This document shows, piece after piece, positions 1 to 7,274 of a stretch of 7,383 nt of DNA. The translations under genes and the position numbers were made by a program. The notes beneath the pieces are model-generated. The model saw only the letters and a program-made list of their open reading frames with translations. It was not told where the DNA came from and searched no databases. The stretch is from Candidatus Zhuqueibacterota bacterium (GTDB lineage Bacteria; SM23-31). Location of the stretch: assembly GCA_022562855.1 (NCBI GenBank), contig JADFON010000082.1, positions 1-7,383 of the forward strand. The letters are read 5' to 3'. Positions within the stretch are counted from its first letter, which is position 1. Each line of letters opens with the position of its first letter.

Positions 1-1095
1 GTCAGGTCCGCCGCTTGCAATTAAATCGACCGGATTGGTCACTGACGCCTCCGGGGGTAGATAACGTCTTATTTTCCTCTGTGTAGCTTTCGATAGTGTC
101 GGCACTTCAAGACCTGCGCCGTTACAGGCATCCGCAGCCATTATTGCAGGTCCTCCTCCATTGGTTAATATTCCTACACGGTTTCCCTTAGGATACTTTT
201 TGCGCGAGAAGGCAACGGCAAGTTCAAACATTTCCTGAATCGATGCCGCCCTTATGATGCCGCATTGCTCCATGATGGCATCTACGGCTATGTCCGCACC
301 GGCAATTGCTCCCGTATGCGATGAAGCGGCTCTTGCGCCTGCGATCGTCCTTCCCGATTTTACCGCTATTATCGGTTTTTTCTTAGATACCCGTTTTGCG
401 ATTTGAGTAAACCCGGTTGGATTTCCAAAGCTCTCAAGGTACAACAGTATTACATCTACATCAGGATCTTCTTCCCAATATTCGAGTAAATCATTTCCCG
501 AAACGTCCGCCTTATTTCCCACGCTGACAAACATTGACATTCCGAGATTATACTGCTTAGTAGAACTGATTATCGCAACCCCAAGCGCACCGCTTTGAGA
601 GAGAAAAGCAATTTTGCCTCTTGTCGGAAAATCCGGGGCAAATGTTCCGTCAAGGCGTACCTTCGGGTCTGTATTTATTACACCCATACAGTTTGGACCG
701 ACCATACGCATGCCGTACTTCCGGACTTCTTTGAGAACTTTTTCCTCAAGCTCTTTTCCAGCCTCGTTTACTTCCCTGAACCCTGCGGTCAGTACGACCA
801 CCCCGCCAACTCCTTTTTTACCGCATTCTATCACTATTGGCAGTACATAATCCCTGGGTACAATCAGGATTCCAAGATCGACATCATCGGGGATCGCTTC
901 AACGGAAGGGAAACATTTTATGCTGTGAATGACGTCATGATTTGGATTTACCGGAAAGATTTTTCCGTTAAATTCATATTCGACAAGGTTCTTCATTACT
1001 GTTCTACCAAGAGAACCCTGCCGCATTGTGGCGCCAATGACAGCGACAGAACGAGGTTTGAATATCGCGTCAAGTTTCTTTATTTCTTTATTCAT
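1..1095 (-). CDS. ADP-forming acyl-CoA synthetase (acetate--CoA ligase type), N-terminal part, truncated by window edge
   Basis: The frame is open from ATG at 1095 to base 1 (365 codons, no stop), so the gene continues to the left. Residues 1-140 look like a CoA-binding Rossmann domain: SVAVIGAT at 16-23, then RQGSLGR at 25-31, PVNP at 48-51 and GPNCMGV at 133-139. Residues 160-285 look like the succinyl-CoA ligase-like domain, with LSQSGALG at 165-172 and SSHTGA at 258-263. His260 (bases 316-318) fits the phospho-accepting histidine of this family. A further ligase-like segment begins near 305 (ILTNGGGPA, then NPVDL at 354-358). The family converts acyl-CoA, ADP and phosphate to acid, CoA and ATP in the cytoplasm. 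Whether the unseen part holds a fused ATP-grasp domain (about 700 residues) or ends as an alpha subunit (about 460) cannot be seen; a PatZ-like acetyltransferase fusion is also possible. The start lies 17 bases after the preceding gene, without a Shine-Dalgarno. Acyl substrate unknown. Confidence 0.93.
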   Translation of the reverse strand, partial: MNKEIKKLDAIFKPRSVAVIGATMRQGSLGRTVMKNLVEYEFNGKIFPVNPNHDVIHSIKCFPSVEAIPDDVDLGILIVPRDYVLPIVIECGKKGVGGVVVLTAGFREVNEAGKELEEKVLKEVRKYGMRMVGPNCMGVINTDPKVRLDGTFAPDFPTRGKIAFLSQSGALGVAIISSTKQYNLGMSMFVSVGNKADVSGNDLLEYWEEDPDVDVILLYLESFGNPTGFTQIAKRVSKKKPIIAVKSGRTIAGARAASSHTGAIAGADIAVDAIMEQCGIIRAASIQEMFELAVAFSRKKYPKGNRVGILTNGGGPAIMAADACNGAGLEVPTLSKATQRKIRRYLPPEASVTNPVDLIASGGPD

Positions 1096-1112
1096 CTTTT
1101 ATATTGTTTTGC

Positions 1113-2456
1113 TCAAAAACCAAATCTCAACGTGCTTGCAACCACAATCCCTTTGTTTGACCCGGGAGTGACGCCCCCTCGTGAACCAAATCCGGCATCC
1201 CAATAAAGATGATCATTGCCGATACCGACACCAAAGCTTACATTATGGGCAAATTTGTACTTATATCCCGCCGAAAGATCAAAAATAAACCAGCGTAATC
1301 CAGCGCCGAGAGAAGCAAGAAATTGGTCGTCCTCCCTGCCTATTTCTCCCGCGTATCTTAACCTTCCCGATTTTTTCCCAATTCCGACTCTTAATTCAAC
1401 AGGGGCGGATGTTGTAAAACTATCGATCTCCCTGTCATTATCTTCGGATATGTCATCTTCGTTTAGTTCTTCCAGTTGACCCGGTCCGATAAAAAACTTA
1501 GGGTCGCCGGTATCAAAAGACCTGTCCAATTGAAAAGCCGATTTATCCCATTTTACGCTGTTAAGCAAGTTTTTAAAAACGACCGATATAATATATCCGT
1601 TATTTAATTTACCCGATGCGGCTAAACTGAACCCGTAACCGGCGCCCCCAGGTTCGAAATCTTCTATAAACTCAGTATCAAAATCTCCGTCGGCCTGTTC
1701 TTGCCTGAACAGGTGTGTGGCTTTACCCCTGAAACTGCCGTTTGCAACCACCCCGTCATCACTAAATGTGGCAAACAATGTTGCGTTTTCAGTCTGAAAT
1801 GTACCAAGTCCCAAATGGTATGATAACGATCCTCCTAACGTTATCTCGGAAAAATCGAGACGTCCTATCAAAGGGAGAAATATGGAAATATTGCGGTAAA
1901 TTGACCTGCCGTATGCTAACGTGATTTTGCTCACCGCTTCTGCGTTACCTTGGGGGCTAAAATCATAGGTCTTTTGCTCCAGACCGGTAAAGGGGATTTC
2001 CGCGAGAGCTTTAGGAAGAACCAAATTGGCATTTGCAGTAGTCTCAAAACTAACTCCAATATTGCGCCACGCTATAGAAAGAAGAGAAATATCGATTCTG
2101 AAATCTGCCTCAAATCCGTCATCCGGAATCTTGCTGAGCATCCTGTCCACGTCGGCGCGCGTAAGCACTTTATTCTTTTCGGTAAAGAATTCATTGTACA
2201 GATCGAGATCGATTGAGTTTTGTCCTAACTCCAATCTAAATGAATACAGGCTTACCGTAAATGATGGGAAACCCTCGTTACGGAATCCAAGATTGGCGGG
2301 GTTCCAAAATATTGCCTCGGACCCACGGGCAAATGTGGAATATGCTTCGCCGAATCCCAAACCTATCCCGCTTTGTGCACGGAGACTACCCGGTATCCAA
2401 AGTAGCAACAGGAATAAAAAGACTTTTAATTTATAATTATTCACAATATTATTCAA
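1113..2456 (-). CDS. Outer-membrane beta-barrel protein, DUF5723/TraF/PorV-like
   Basis: This is a 447-codon gene ending in TGA. It has a signal peptide (hydrophobic core about 11-22, likely cleavage after LRA at 25-27). Next come a glycine-rich GIGLGFGEAY segment and RGSEAIFWNPANLGF at 44-58. A WNPA-type motif just after the signal peptide is typical of FadL-like, PorV, UPF0164, TraF_2 and DUF5723 barrels. The rest alternates polar and hydrophobic residues with many glycines, and the protein ends in STLRFGF, a terminal aromatic as in BAM-inserted barrels. An acidic stretch lies at 329-345. The function is not known: family members include lipid transporters and secretion-linked barrels, and nothing here chooses between them. 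The frame opens after a stop at 2466-2468. The start is TTG at 2456 or GTG at 2444 (four codons later, giving a neater signal peptide). Neither has a Shine-Dalgarno. It lies between the lipoprotein gene (41-base gap) and the acyl-CoA synthetase gene (17-base gap). Confidence 0.85.
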   Translation of the reverse strand: MNNIVNNYKLKVFLFLLLLWIPGSLRAQSGIGLGFGEAYSTFARGSEAIFWNPANLGFRNEGFPSFTVSLYSFRLELGQNSIDLDLYNEFFTEKNKVLTRADVDRMLSKIPDDGFEADFRIDISLLSIAWRNIGVSFETTANANLVLPKALAEIPFTGLEQKTYDFSPQGNAEAVSKITLAYGRSIYRNISIFLPLIGRLDFSEITLGGSLSYHLGLGTFQTENATLFATFSDDGVVANGSFRGKATHLFRQEQADGDFDTEFIEDFEPGGAGYGFSLAASGKLNNGYIISVVFKNLLNSVKWDKSAFQLDRSFDTGDPKFFIGPGQLEELNEDDISEDNDREIDSFTTSAPVELRVGIGKKSGRLRYAGEIGREDDQFLASLGAGLRWFIFDLSAGYKYKFAHNVSFGVGIGNDHLYWDAGFGSRGGVTPGSNKGIVVASTLRFGF

Positions 2457-2497
2457 TAATTCAGTTTACTATTATTACTCAAAATGCTGATTTTACT

Positions 2498-4654
2498 CTA
2501 ACCCCCGCCCTTTCCCTTATCGCCAATATCTTCAAATTTGTCAAAGAGGTCGGTATTTACCGTAATTTCACCGGAAAGGAAAGATTTTCTCAAAAATATC
2601 TTGTCGGTACTATGGAGCGAACCCTTTATAACAGGATCGAGCGTGACAAACCAGAACGCAAAATAAGAATCGGCGAGAATTTTAACCTGCGCTTCAGTTA
2701 TTCCTACAGAAATTTCCTGGTCAGGCATTCCGGTAATGTCGCCTGTCAGAGGGTCGGTCTCTGCGCCGTCGAAATGGAAAGATATCAAAACCGGCCAGGA
2801 TGCCGGGTCGGCAGACTGTGCCGTCAAAGTATCGGCGACGTGAAGGCTCAGTTCTCCTCCGATCGGAATACCATTTGCAAGAGTAAAATCGAGCGAACCG
2901 CCTTTAAAGAAATCCCTGAGTATATCCCTGATATCCTTATCATCTTTTGGGTTTTCAGAATCAAAACTTATTTTTATGGTGTCGCCTTCGAGCACTGCTC
3001 CCGAAGGAATGCTGAAAATAAAGGCTATATCCACTGTATAATTTATTGTAATCGGCTGGTTGGTCAAAGTTGCGTTATCGAAGTTTATCTGGGCTGAACC
3101 TGAAAAAAATATCGTCTCCGGTAGTAAATTGATAACGTCTGCAAGACCGGAACCTGAACCCGATGACGCCCCGTTTACCGTTATTCCCGTGTTGTTTATA
3201 ACAACAGTATTGTCGATGCCGCCTATAAGACTAAATGAGTAGTTTGCCTGTACATCGGATTTCCCGGATTTTTTACCGGTCAGGTTCAAAGTGATGTCCA
3301 AATTCACAGGGTTATCAACAAAAATGAGGGTAAAAATCATATCATCGAATTTTATATCGGGCACATCGAAATCGAGATCAATAACCTGTTTTTCAAAACT
3401 CGGGAAATCTGTGCCGACATTAATATCCGCCGTAACCGATGAAAAAACAAGTTTTGTCACGGAAACCGTTGTAGTGATAGCGTCTGTGGCATTTACGGTA
3501 AAGGTTTGATTACCCGACTGGGTGCTTACCGTAATACCAAAATCCATATTCCCATCACCGAGGGACATTGTAGTATTCGCAAGGGAAATCATTGATTGAG
3601 ACGAGGAATTTGCCGGTATCGTTATTATCGTTGATATAGGATTTCCCGGTGAAGTCGTTATATCCGTTAATTCAACGTCCATTTGTATGGGAAATGGAAA
3701 CTCACTGGTAAAATCCAGCACTATCGAGCCTGATGTAATATCGGCAGAAATTACCCTAAAGGAATCTGTTCCGACATCGACCGATTGGCTTATCGAGAAG
3801 TTTTGGTCAGGGATATTGGCAGTTGCAGAACTTGCCACCAGGTTACTCATTGAAACTTCTATCGTAAAACTCAGATTCTCGTTAATAGTAACCGGGTTTA
3901 TCCCCGTTCCGTCTTCGTTCCCGGTGATGATAACTTTCAAATTATTTGACATTGTCTTGCCCGACAGGTCAAACGACTGCTGGGCTGTCCCGCCGTTTGC
4001 AGATATTGTACCGGAAAAGACCACGGCGTCGACCGTTGCATTGTTTCCAACGTCAAATAACTCGATATTAATCGGCTTGCCGAGGACAAAGTTCAGATTA
4101 TTTGTTATTTGTATCCCTATGTCGCCGGAAACAAAAGTGACCTCCGAAAAATTGTTCAACGTTATCGGTTTTTCTATCCGGGGTAATGCGCCAGAAGGTA
4201 TGGGAATAGAACTGCCTCCCTGACCGGCAAGGAATGGAAACGCTTCGGTAATTCCGATTGTAACCGTTTGACCGGAATTACCTCCTATTGCAAAATTTCC
4301 AATCGACCCTGAGAAAGGAGCCGGATTTACCGCTTCCTGCTTTAACTGCTCGGATATTCCTATTTGTTCGCTGCCTTCGAACTTTATATGAAAAAGGCTG
4401 TCGGCGCCTTCAGCAACAAGGTTCTCATTTGCGAGTTCGGCGCCAATGTCTATTGTGTCGGGTCCCATTATCGGGATTCGCACCAATGAGAACTGCCATT
4501 GAGGAAGCACCGGTTCATCAGGTATAGAACATCCAGCCGCAGCCGCCATAATGACTGCTGCGAAAATTAATTTTAGATATCTATTGTTTACAATTAATCC
4601 GAACATCATAATCAAAGAACTTTTTTTAAGAGTAGCGATACTTTGCCTAAGCAT
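2498..4654 (-). CDS. Large beta-rich lipoprotein with repeated internal modules, function unknown
   Basis: I do not recognise a named family. The frame has 718 codons and ends in TAG. A lipoprotein signal is visible: Arg/Lys at 25-28, a hydrophobic stretch, and AAGC with Cys42 as the probable lipidated residue. Ser at +2 would not retain it in the inner membrane. The ATG at 4654 puts Cys at 42, which is long; the ATGs at 4609 (Met16) and 4606 (Met17) give 26- or 25-residue signals and are more likely starts. No start has a clear Shine-Dalgarno. The mature protein is rich in Ser, Thr, Asn, Gly and Ile, nearly free of cysteine, and looks all-beta. A module with a strand pattern like FTxxxPFPIxxxVELTD recurs about four times. 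The C-terminus is the Lys/Gly-rich GDKGKGGG. It probably sits on the outer membrane as a structural or adhesive protein. It lies between two predicted barrel genes, so an accessory role to a barrel is possible but unproven. Confidence 0.85.
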   Translation of the reverse strand: MLRQSIATLKKSSLIMMFGLIVNNRYLKLIFAAVIMAAAAGCSIPDEPVLPQWQFSLVRIPIMGPDTIDIGAELANENLVAEGADSLFHIKFEGSEQIGISEQLKQEAVNPAPFSGSIGNFAIGGNSGQTVTIGITEAFPFLAGQGGSSIPIPSGALPRIEKPITLNNFSEVTFVSGDIGIQITNNLNFVLGKPINIELFDVGNNATVDAVVFSGTISANGGTAQQSFDLSGKTMSNNLKVIITGNEDGTGINPVTINENLSFTIEVSMSNLVASSATANIPDQNFSISQSVDVGTDSFRVISADITSGSIVLDFTSEFPFPIQMDVELTDITTSPGNPISTIITIPANSSSQSMISLANTTMSLGDGNMDFGITVSTQSGNQTFTVNATDAITTTVSVTKLVFSSVTADINVGTDFPSFEKQVIDLDFDVPDIKFDDMIFTLIFVDNPVNLDITLNLTGKKSGKSDVQANYSFSLIGGIDNTVVINNTGITVNGASSGSGSGLADVINLLPETIFFSGSAQINFDNATLTNQPITINYTVDIAFIFSIPSGAVLEGDTIKISFDSENPKDDKDIRDILRDFFKGGSLDFTLANGIPIGGELSLHVADTLTAQSADPASWPVLISFHFDGAETDPLTGDITGMPDQEISVGITEAQVKILADSYFAFWFVTLDPVIKGSLHSTDKIFLRKSFLSGEITVNTDLFDKFEDIGDKGKGGG
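2639..4159 (-). repeat. Diverged tandem protein modules within the lipoprotein
   Basis: Aligned by eye, residues about 166-284 and 296-411 share the same order of strands. SGDIGIQITNNLNF lines up with SGSIVLDFTSEFPF, PINIELFDV with PIQMDVELTDI, GTISANGGTAQQSF with ITIPANSSSQSMI, and LVASSATANI with LVFSSVTADI. A third, weaker copy appears at about 433-545 (FTLIFVDNPVNLDITLNLTG), and a fourth at about 586-672, where GSLDFTLANGIPIGGELSL matches the first strand pair. Copies are about 90-120 residues and diverged, so this is an old protein-level duplication, not a DNA repeat. The third and fourth copies are less certain than the first two. Confidence 0.55.
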
Positions 4655-4676
4655 GACAATTTTGCAATTTTATTAG

Positions 4677-4705
4677 TAAAAGTAAAGTTGTTTTTGTACT
4701 TCAAA
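4677..4705 (-). promoter_or_regulatory. Possible Bacteroidota-type promoter upstream of the lipoprotein gene
   Basis: On the minus strand TTTG (4705-4702) is followed after 17 bases by TACTTTTA (4684-4677). This matches the Bacteroidota pattern of a -33 TTTG and a -7 TAnnTTTG except for the last base. It falls in the 87-base gap, the largest in the cluster, and would give a short leader before 4654 or one of about 60 bases before 4609. The surroundings are AT-rich, so a chance match is quite possible. Confidence 0.22.
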
Positions 4706-4741
4706 TTTGCATTTCAGAGAGAAAAGCGAACATTTTCCTGA

Positions 4742-6754
4742 TCAATTATAATTCAAATCCCACTGAATTCCTATATCCTGTATATAATTTTGAAGAATTG
4801 CATTTACCCCAGACCCAAATGAATCTCTTTCAGGAAAATGCACAATGCCATACTTTGCCGTAAGTCTTCCCGGTCCAATTTTGCGGGCGAATATCACTGC
4901 AAACCTTTCACCTCTGCCGGTAAACTGATTCACTTTCAGCAGTCCCGGCAAATCAGGCTCATATTGGTAAAGCCTCGTGCCTCTTGAAGAAAAAATTGTA
5001 GTTTGTATCGTAAGCTTAAAATTATTTAGATTTTCATAATGAGTTTTTGCTGTTAACAATATTCCCGGACTATCAAATATAGATTTAAAAAAATTTGAAT
5101 TATCACTTTTTAAGCGGTTTTTTTGTGCTTCAATTCGTAGACCAAGACGCACGTTACCCGACAATTCAAAATCTCCCTGCAGCCGTATTCTTTCATTAAT
5201 TTCTTCCCCAAAAAATTCTCGCCGTATATTGTTCTCATCCAATCTGTCGAACCGCGACAAACCCGACCGCGCCCTCCAGTTAATATAGATTTGACTGCCG
5301 GGTTTAAGCGTCGATCGAACCTGAAGAAAATATTCCTTCCCGTTTTCCTTTACCGGGATTGCCGTGCTTCTGCCTGCGTGGCTGAATATATCGGCATATC
5401 CCCCCATTTCAAAATATCCGGTTATTTTATGTTTTATACCCAAATACAAACCGCGTTCGTTGCGGTTTCCTGATGAGTTATCGGCAAACGCGCTGCCAAA
5501 CTGAGAGTAAAAATCCCGTGCATAATTTCGGTATAACAGCCCGATTTTTGTGATCCTGTCACCCCACTTTATTCCTCCGACATAGCCGGCGGAACCTGGA
5601 TTTGAAACCCCGATTTCTCCGAATAATTCCAAATTATTAACTATTGTTGAAAAATCGAATCCGCCGATTTGAATCTCGTTTCCTGAATACTTCAGAAATT
5701 TGGCGCCGGATTCTTCTTTCGACAAGCCCGGTTGGTAATGAACCGACGCACCCGATATGCCAAAGCTCACACTCCCGATTACAATCCGTAATCTCCCTCC
5801 CGCAAGCCGTTCCTCGAGCCTGTTCCTCTGGTTCAGTTCGGTGTCTGTTCTGTGAAAACCTGAGGTTGCAATACTTTTCGCCTCTCCGTCAGAATTTATC
5901 CTTGCATCCCGTTTTGCTGCTGATCCAAATAAGGATATACTGTATTTGGAAGTTGAATATTCACCGAAAACTCCAAAGAAACCCTCGGATTCACTCGAAG
6001 ACAGGTATCCTCTGCCGCCTTGTTCATTTCTTTTGACATGGCTGACCGGCTCACTGCTTTTCCCAAAAAATGATTTTCTTGAAAAAATAAGCCCCTGACC
6101 AAATGACAGACTATAATTTCCTGCAATAATCCGCGTTGAATTATTGTGTGACACGTATTGCAGATAACCCACTGCGTGGTCGGTATAACCTTTTTCGCCG
6201 GGGTCTTTCTCTATAAGCGCCCCTGCCGATATGTTACTCGAAATTACCGCGCTGATTCTGGTATAATTTTTTATCGAAGAACCCGCGAATCCACCGGATT
6301 GATATCCTGCGGATTCTTCAACTCTTCTCTGGATTCTCTGGCGTATCACAAGTTCAACCTCAAAACTTTCCTGATTCAAGGTTAGAAAATCACTGATGAG
6401 GTCGAACAAATCTTTAAAAATACCACCTGCGATTCGAAATTCTTCGAGGCTTTGAAAACTGCCTTTTAGGTTTCTTTCTGCGATTATCCGGTTCGCATGT
6501 TCGACCGTTAAACCGGGAATCCGCAAGAAATCTTCTCTATTCGCTGTATTTATGGGAAGCGGTTTACGCGCTAATTCTTCCAGGAAGTCTAACGCGGAGG
6601 ATTGATCGGAAAATTCGGAGCTTTGCTCAAGCAGGCGTTCGATCAGCAGGTCCTGGGCTTTTATTGGCAGAGGAATACAATGAAAAAGCCCGAATAAAAC
6701 TATGAGCGTGGTTAATCGGATATTTTTCTTGCGGACAAGGAAATAATGAAGCAC
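4742..6754 (-). CDS. Secreted helix-hairpin-helix protein with C-terminal outer-membrane beta-barrel
   Basis: The gene has 670 codons from GTG at 6754 to TGA. No ATG lies nearby, the upstream frame closes at 6818-6820, and no Shine-Dalgarno is visible. A signal peptide spans about 1-33 (RKK at 8-10, hydrophobic core 14-30, likely cleavage after IKA). Residues 35-62 form a charged helical lead. Residues 67-124 are a ComEA-like helix-hairpin-helix: LPINTANREDFLRIPGL, then a second helix with IIAERN, then FQSLEEFRIAGGI. The remaining 500 or so residues alternate hydrophobic and polar residues with many Gly, Tyr, Phe, Arg and Ser, as in a large outer-membrane barrel, and end in WDLNYN. Proteins pairing an N-terminal HhH with a barrel of this size occur in Bacteroidota and relatives, without an agreed function. 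The HhH would lie in the periplasm and could bind DNA or only mediate protein contacts. The gene follows the thioesterase gene by 58 bases and precedes the lipoprotein gene by 87. Confidence 0.88.
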   Translation of the reverse strand: MLHYFLVRKKNIRLTTLIVLFGLFHCIPLPIKAQDLLIERLLEQSSEFSDQSSALDFLEELARKPLPINTANREDFLRIPGLTVEHANRIIAERNLKGSFQSLEEFRIAGGIFKDLFDLISDFLTLNQESFEVELVIRQRIQRRVEESAGYQSGGFAGSSIKNYTRISAVISSNISAGALIEKDPGEKGYTDHAVGYLQYVSHNNSTRIIAGNYSLSFGQGLIFSRKSFFGKSSEPVSHVKRNEQGGRGYLSSSESEGFFGVFGEYSTSKYSISLFGSAAKRDARINSDGEAKSIATSGFHRTDTELNQRNRLEERLAGGRLRIVIGSVSFGISGASVHYQPGLSKEESGAKFLKYSGNEIQIGGFDFSTIVNNLELFGEIGVSNPGSAGYVGGIKWGDRITKIGLLYRNYARDFYSQFGSAFADNSSGNRNERGLYLGIKHKITGYFEMGGYADIFSHAGRSTAIPVKENGKEYFLQVRSTLKPGSQIYINWRARSGLSRFDRLDENNIRREFFGEEINERIRLQGDFELSGNVRLGLRIEAQKNRLKSDNSNFFKSIFDSPGILLTAKTHYENLNNFKLTIQTTIFSSRGTRLYQYEPDLPGLLKVNQFTGRGERFAVIFARKIGPGRLTAKYGIVHFPERDSFGSGVNAILQNYIQDIGIQWDLNYN

Positions 6755-6812
6755 AACTGATTGGAAATTAATGGTTTTGTATTTTACACTAATGTGAATA
6801 AAATAATGAGTC

Positions 6813-7274
6813 TTATTTTATATCCGGTATCCCGGTCATTTTTCCCAGATTGCCCTTTTCATAATTTCTAACCTTTTCCTTAAAATCATTGTCAAAGGAC
6901 CGGGGCTTTAACTCGGGGAAATGAACTCTGACCAAATTTGTATATCCCAGGGCGATCAATTTTTTATCCTCATTGCGGTTAATAATATATTGGAATTGCA
7001 GGCTTGTTCGTTTGATATACGATATTCGCAGATAAACGTTCAAAACATTGTCAAAGTAGGCAGGACTGCGGTAGGAACAGTAATTCTCTACAACCGCTAC
7101 ATCAATTTTTTCCAGGTCCCCGGCGCTGCCGGAAATCAATCCTATTTCCCTTAGATAATCAACCCTTCCTCTTTCGAAATAGGTAAAATACCGGCTGTTA
7201 TTTACTACGTTATAGGGATCAAGATCGTCAAATGTCACTCTTTGAATAGATTCAAACCTGAACATCGGGTACAT
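6813..7274 (-). CDS. Acyl-CoA thioesterase, 4HBT/YbgC-like hotdog fold
   Basis: The 153-codon gene runs from ATG to TAA and is of normal length for single-domain hotdog thioesterases. The signature lies at 13-35: FDDLDP at 15-20, VVNNSRYF at 23-30, then YFERGRVDYL. Asp19 aligns with the catalytic aspartate of the 4HBT/YbgC group. The central helix and the following strand segment with YRSPAYFDNVLNV (68-80) match the family. These enzymes hydrolyse acyl-CoA thioesters in the cytoplasm, usually as tetramers; the acyl chain accepted here cannot be read from the sequence. The commonly seen Gly-His before the VNN is Asn-Val here (22-23). There is no signal peptide. A weak AAGAGA lies about 7 bases before the ATG at 7274, the nearest thing to a Shine-Dalgarno in the window; a second in-frame ATG at 7265 is possible. 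It is the first gene of the co-directional cluster as far as the window shows. FadM-type enzymes are an alternative label. Confidence 0.9.
   Translation of the reverse strand: MYPMFRFESIQRVTFDDLDPYNVVNNSRYFTYFERGRVDYLREIGLISGSAGDLEKIDVAVVENYCSYRSPAYFDNVLNVYLRISYIKRTSLQFQYIINRNEDKKLIALGYTNLVRVHFPELKPRSFDNDFKEKVRNYEKGNLGKMTGIPDIK

Noticed and set aside
595-1206. Plus-strand open frame of 203 codons
   Set aside because: It is antisense to the strongly recognisable CoA-binding domain of the acyl-CoA synthetase and the C-terminus of the barrel. It has no signal or domain of its own.
2261-3097. Plus-strand open frame of 278 codons
   Set aside because: It lies antisense across the end of the lipoprotein gene and the start of the barrel gene, has an uneven Cys/Arg/Tyr-rich composition, and shows no domain. 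Both opposite-strand genes have signal peptides and coherent protein character, so this is a shadow.
3687-4223. Plus-strand open frame of 178 codons
   Set aside because: It is antisense to the repeated modules of the lipoprotein. Its Ser/Thr/Ile/Val-rich translation is the expected by-product of the opposite strand's composition.
4655-4741. TTGCAA palindromes in the gap before the lipoprotein gene as an operator
   Set aside because: The symmetry covers only six bases in a very AT-rich stretch and is expected by chance.
5896-6126. Minus-strand 76-codon frame inside the HhH-barrel gene
   Set aside because: It is in another frame of the same strand within a continuous, well-formed coding region, with no recognisable content.
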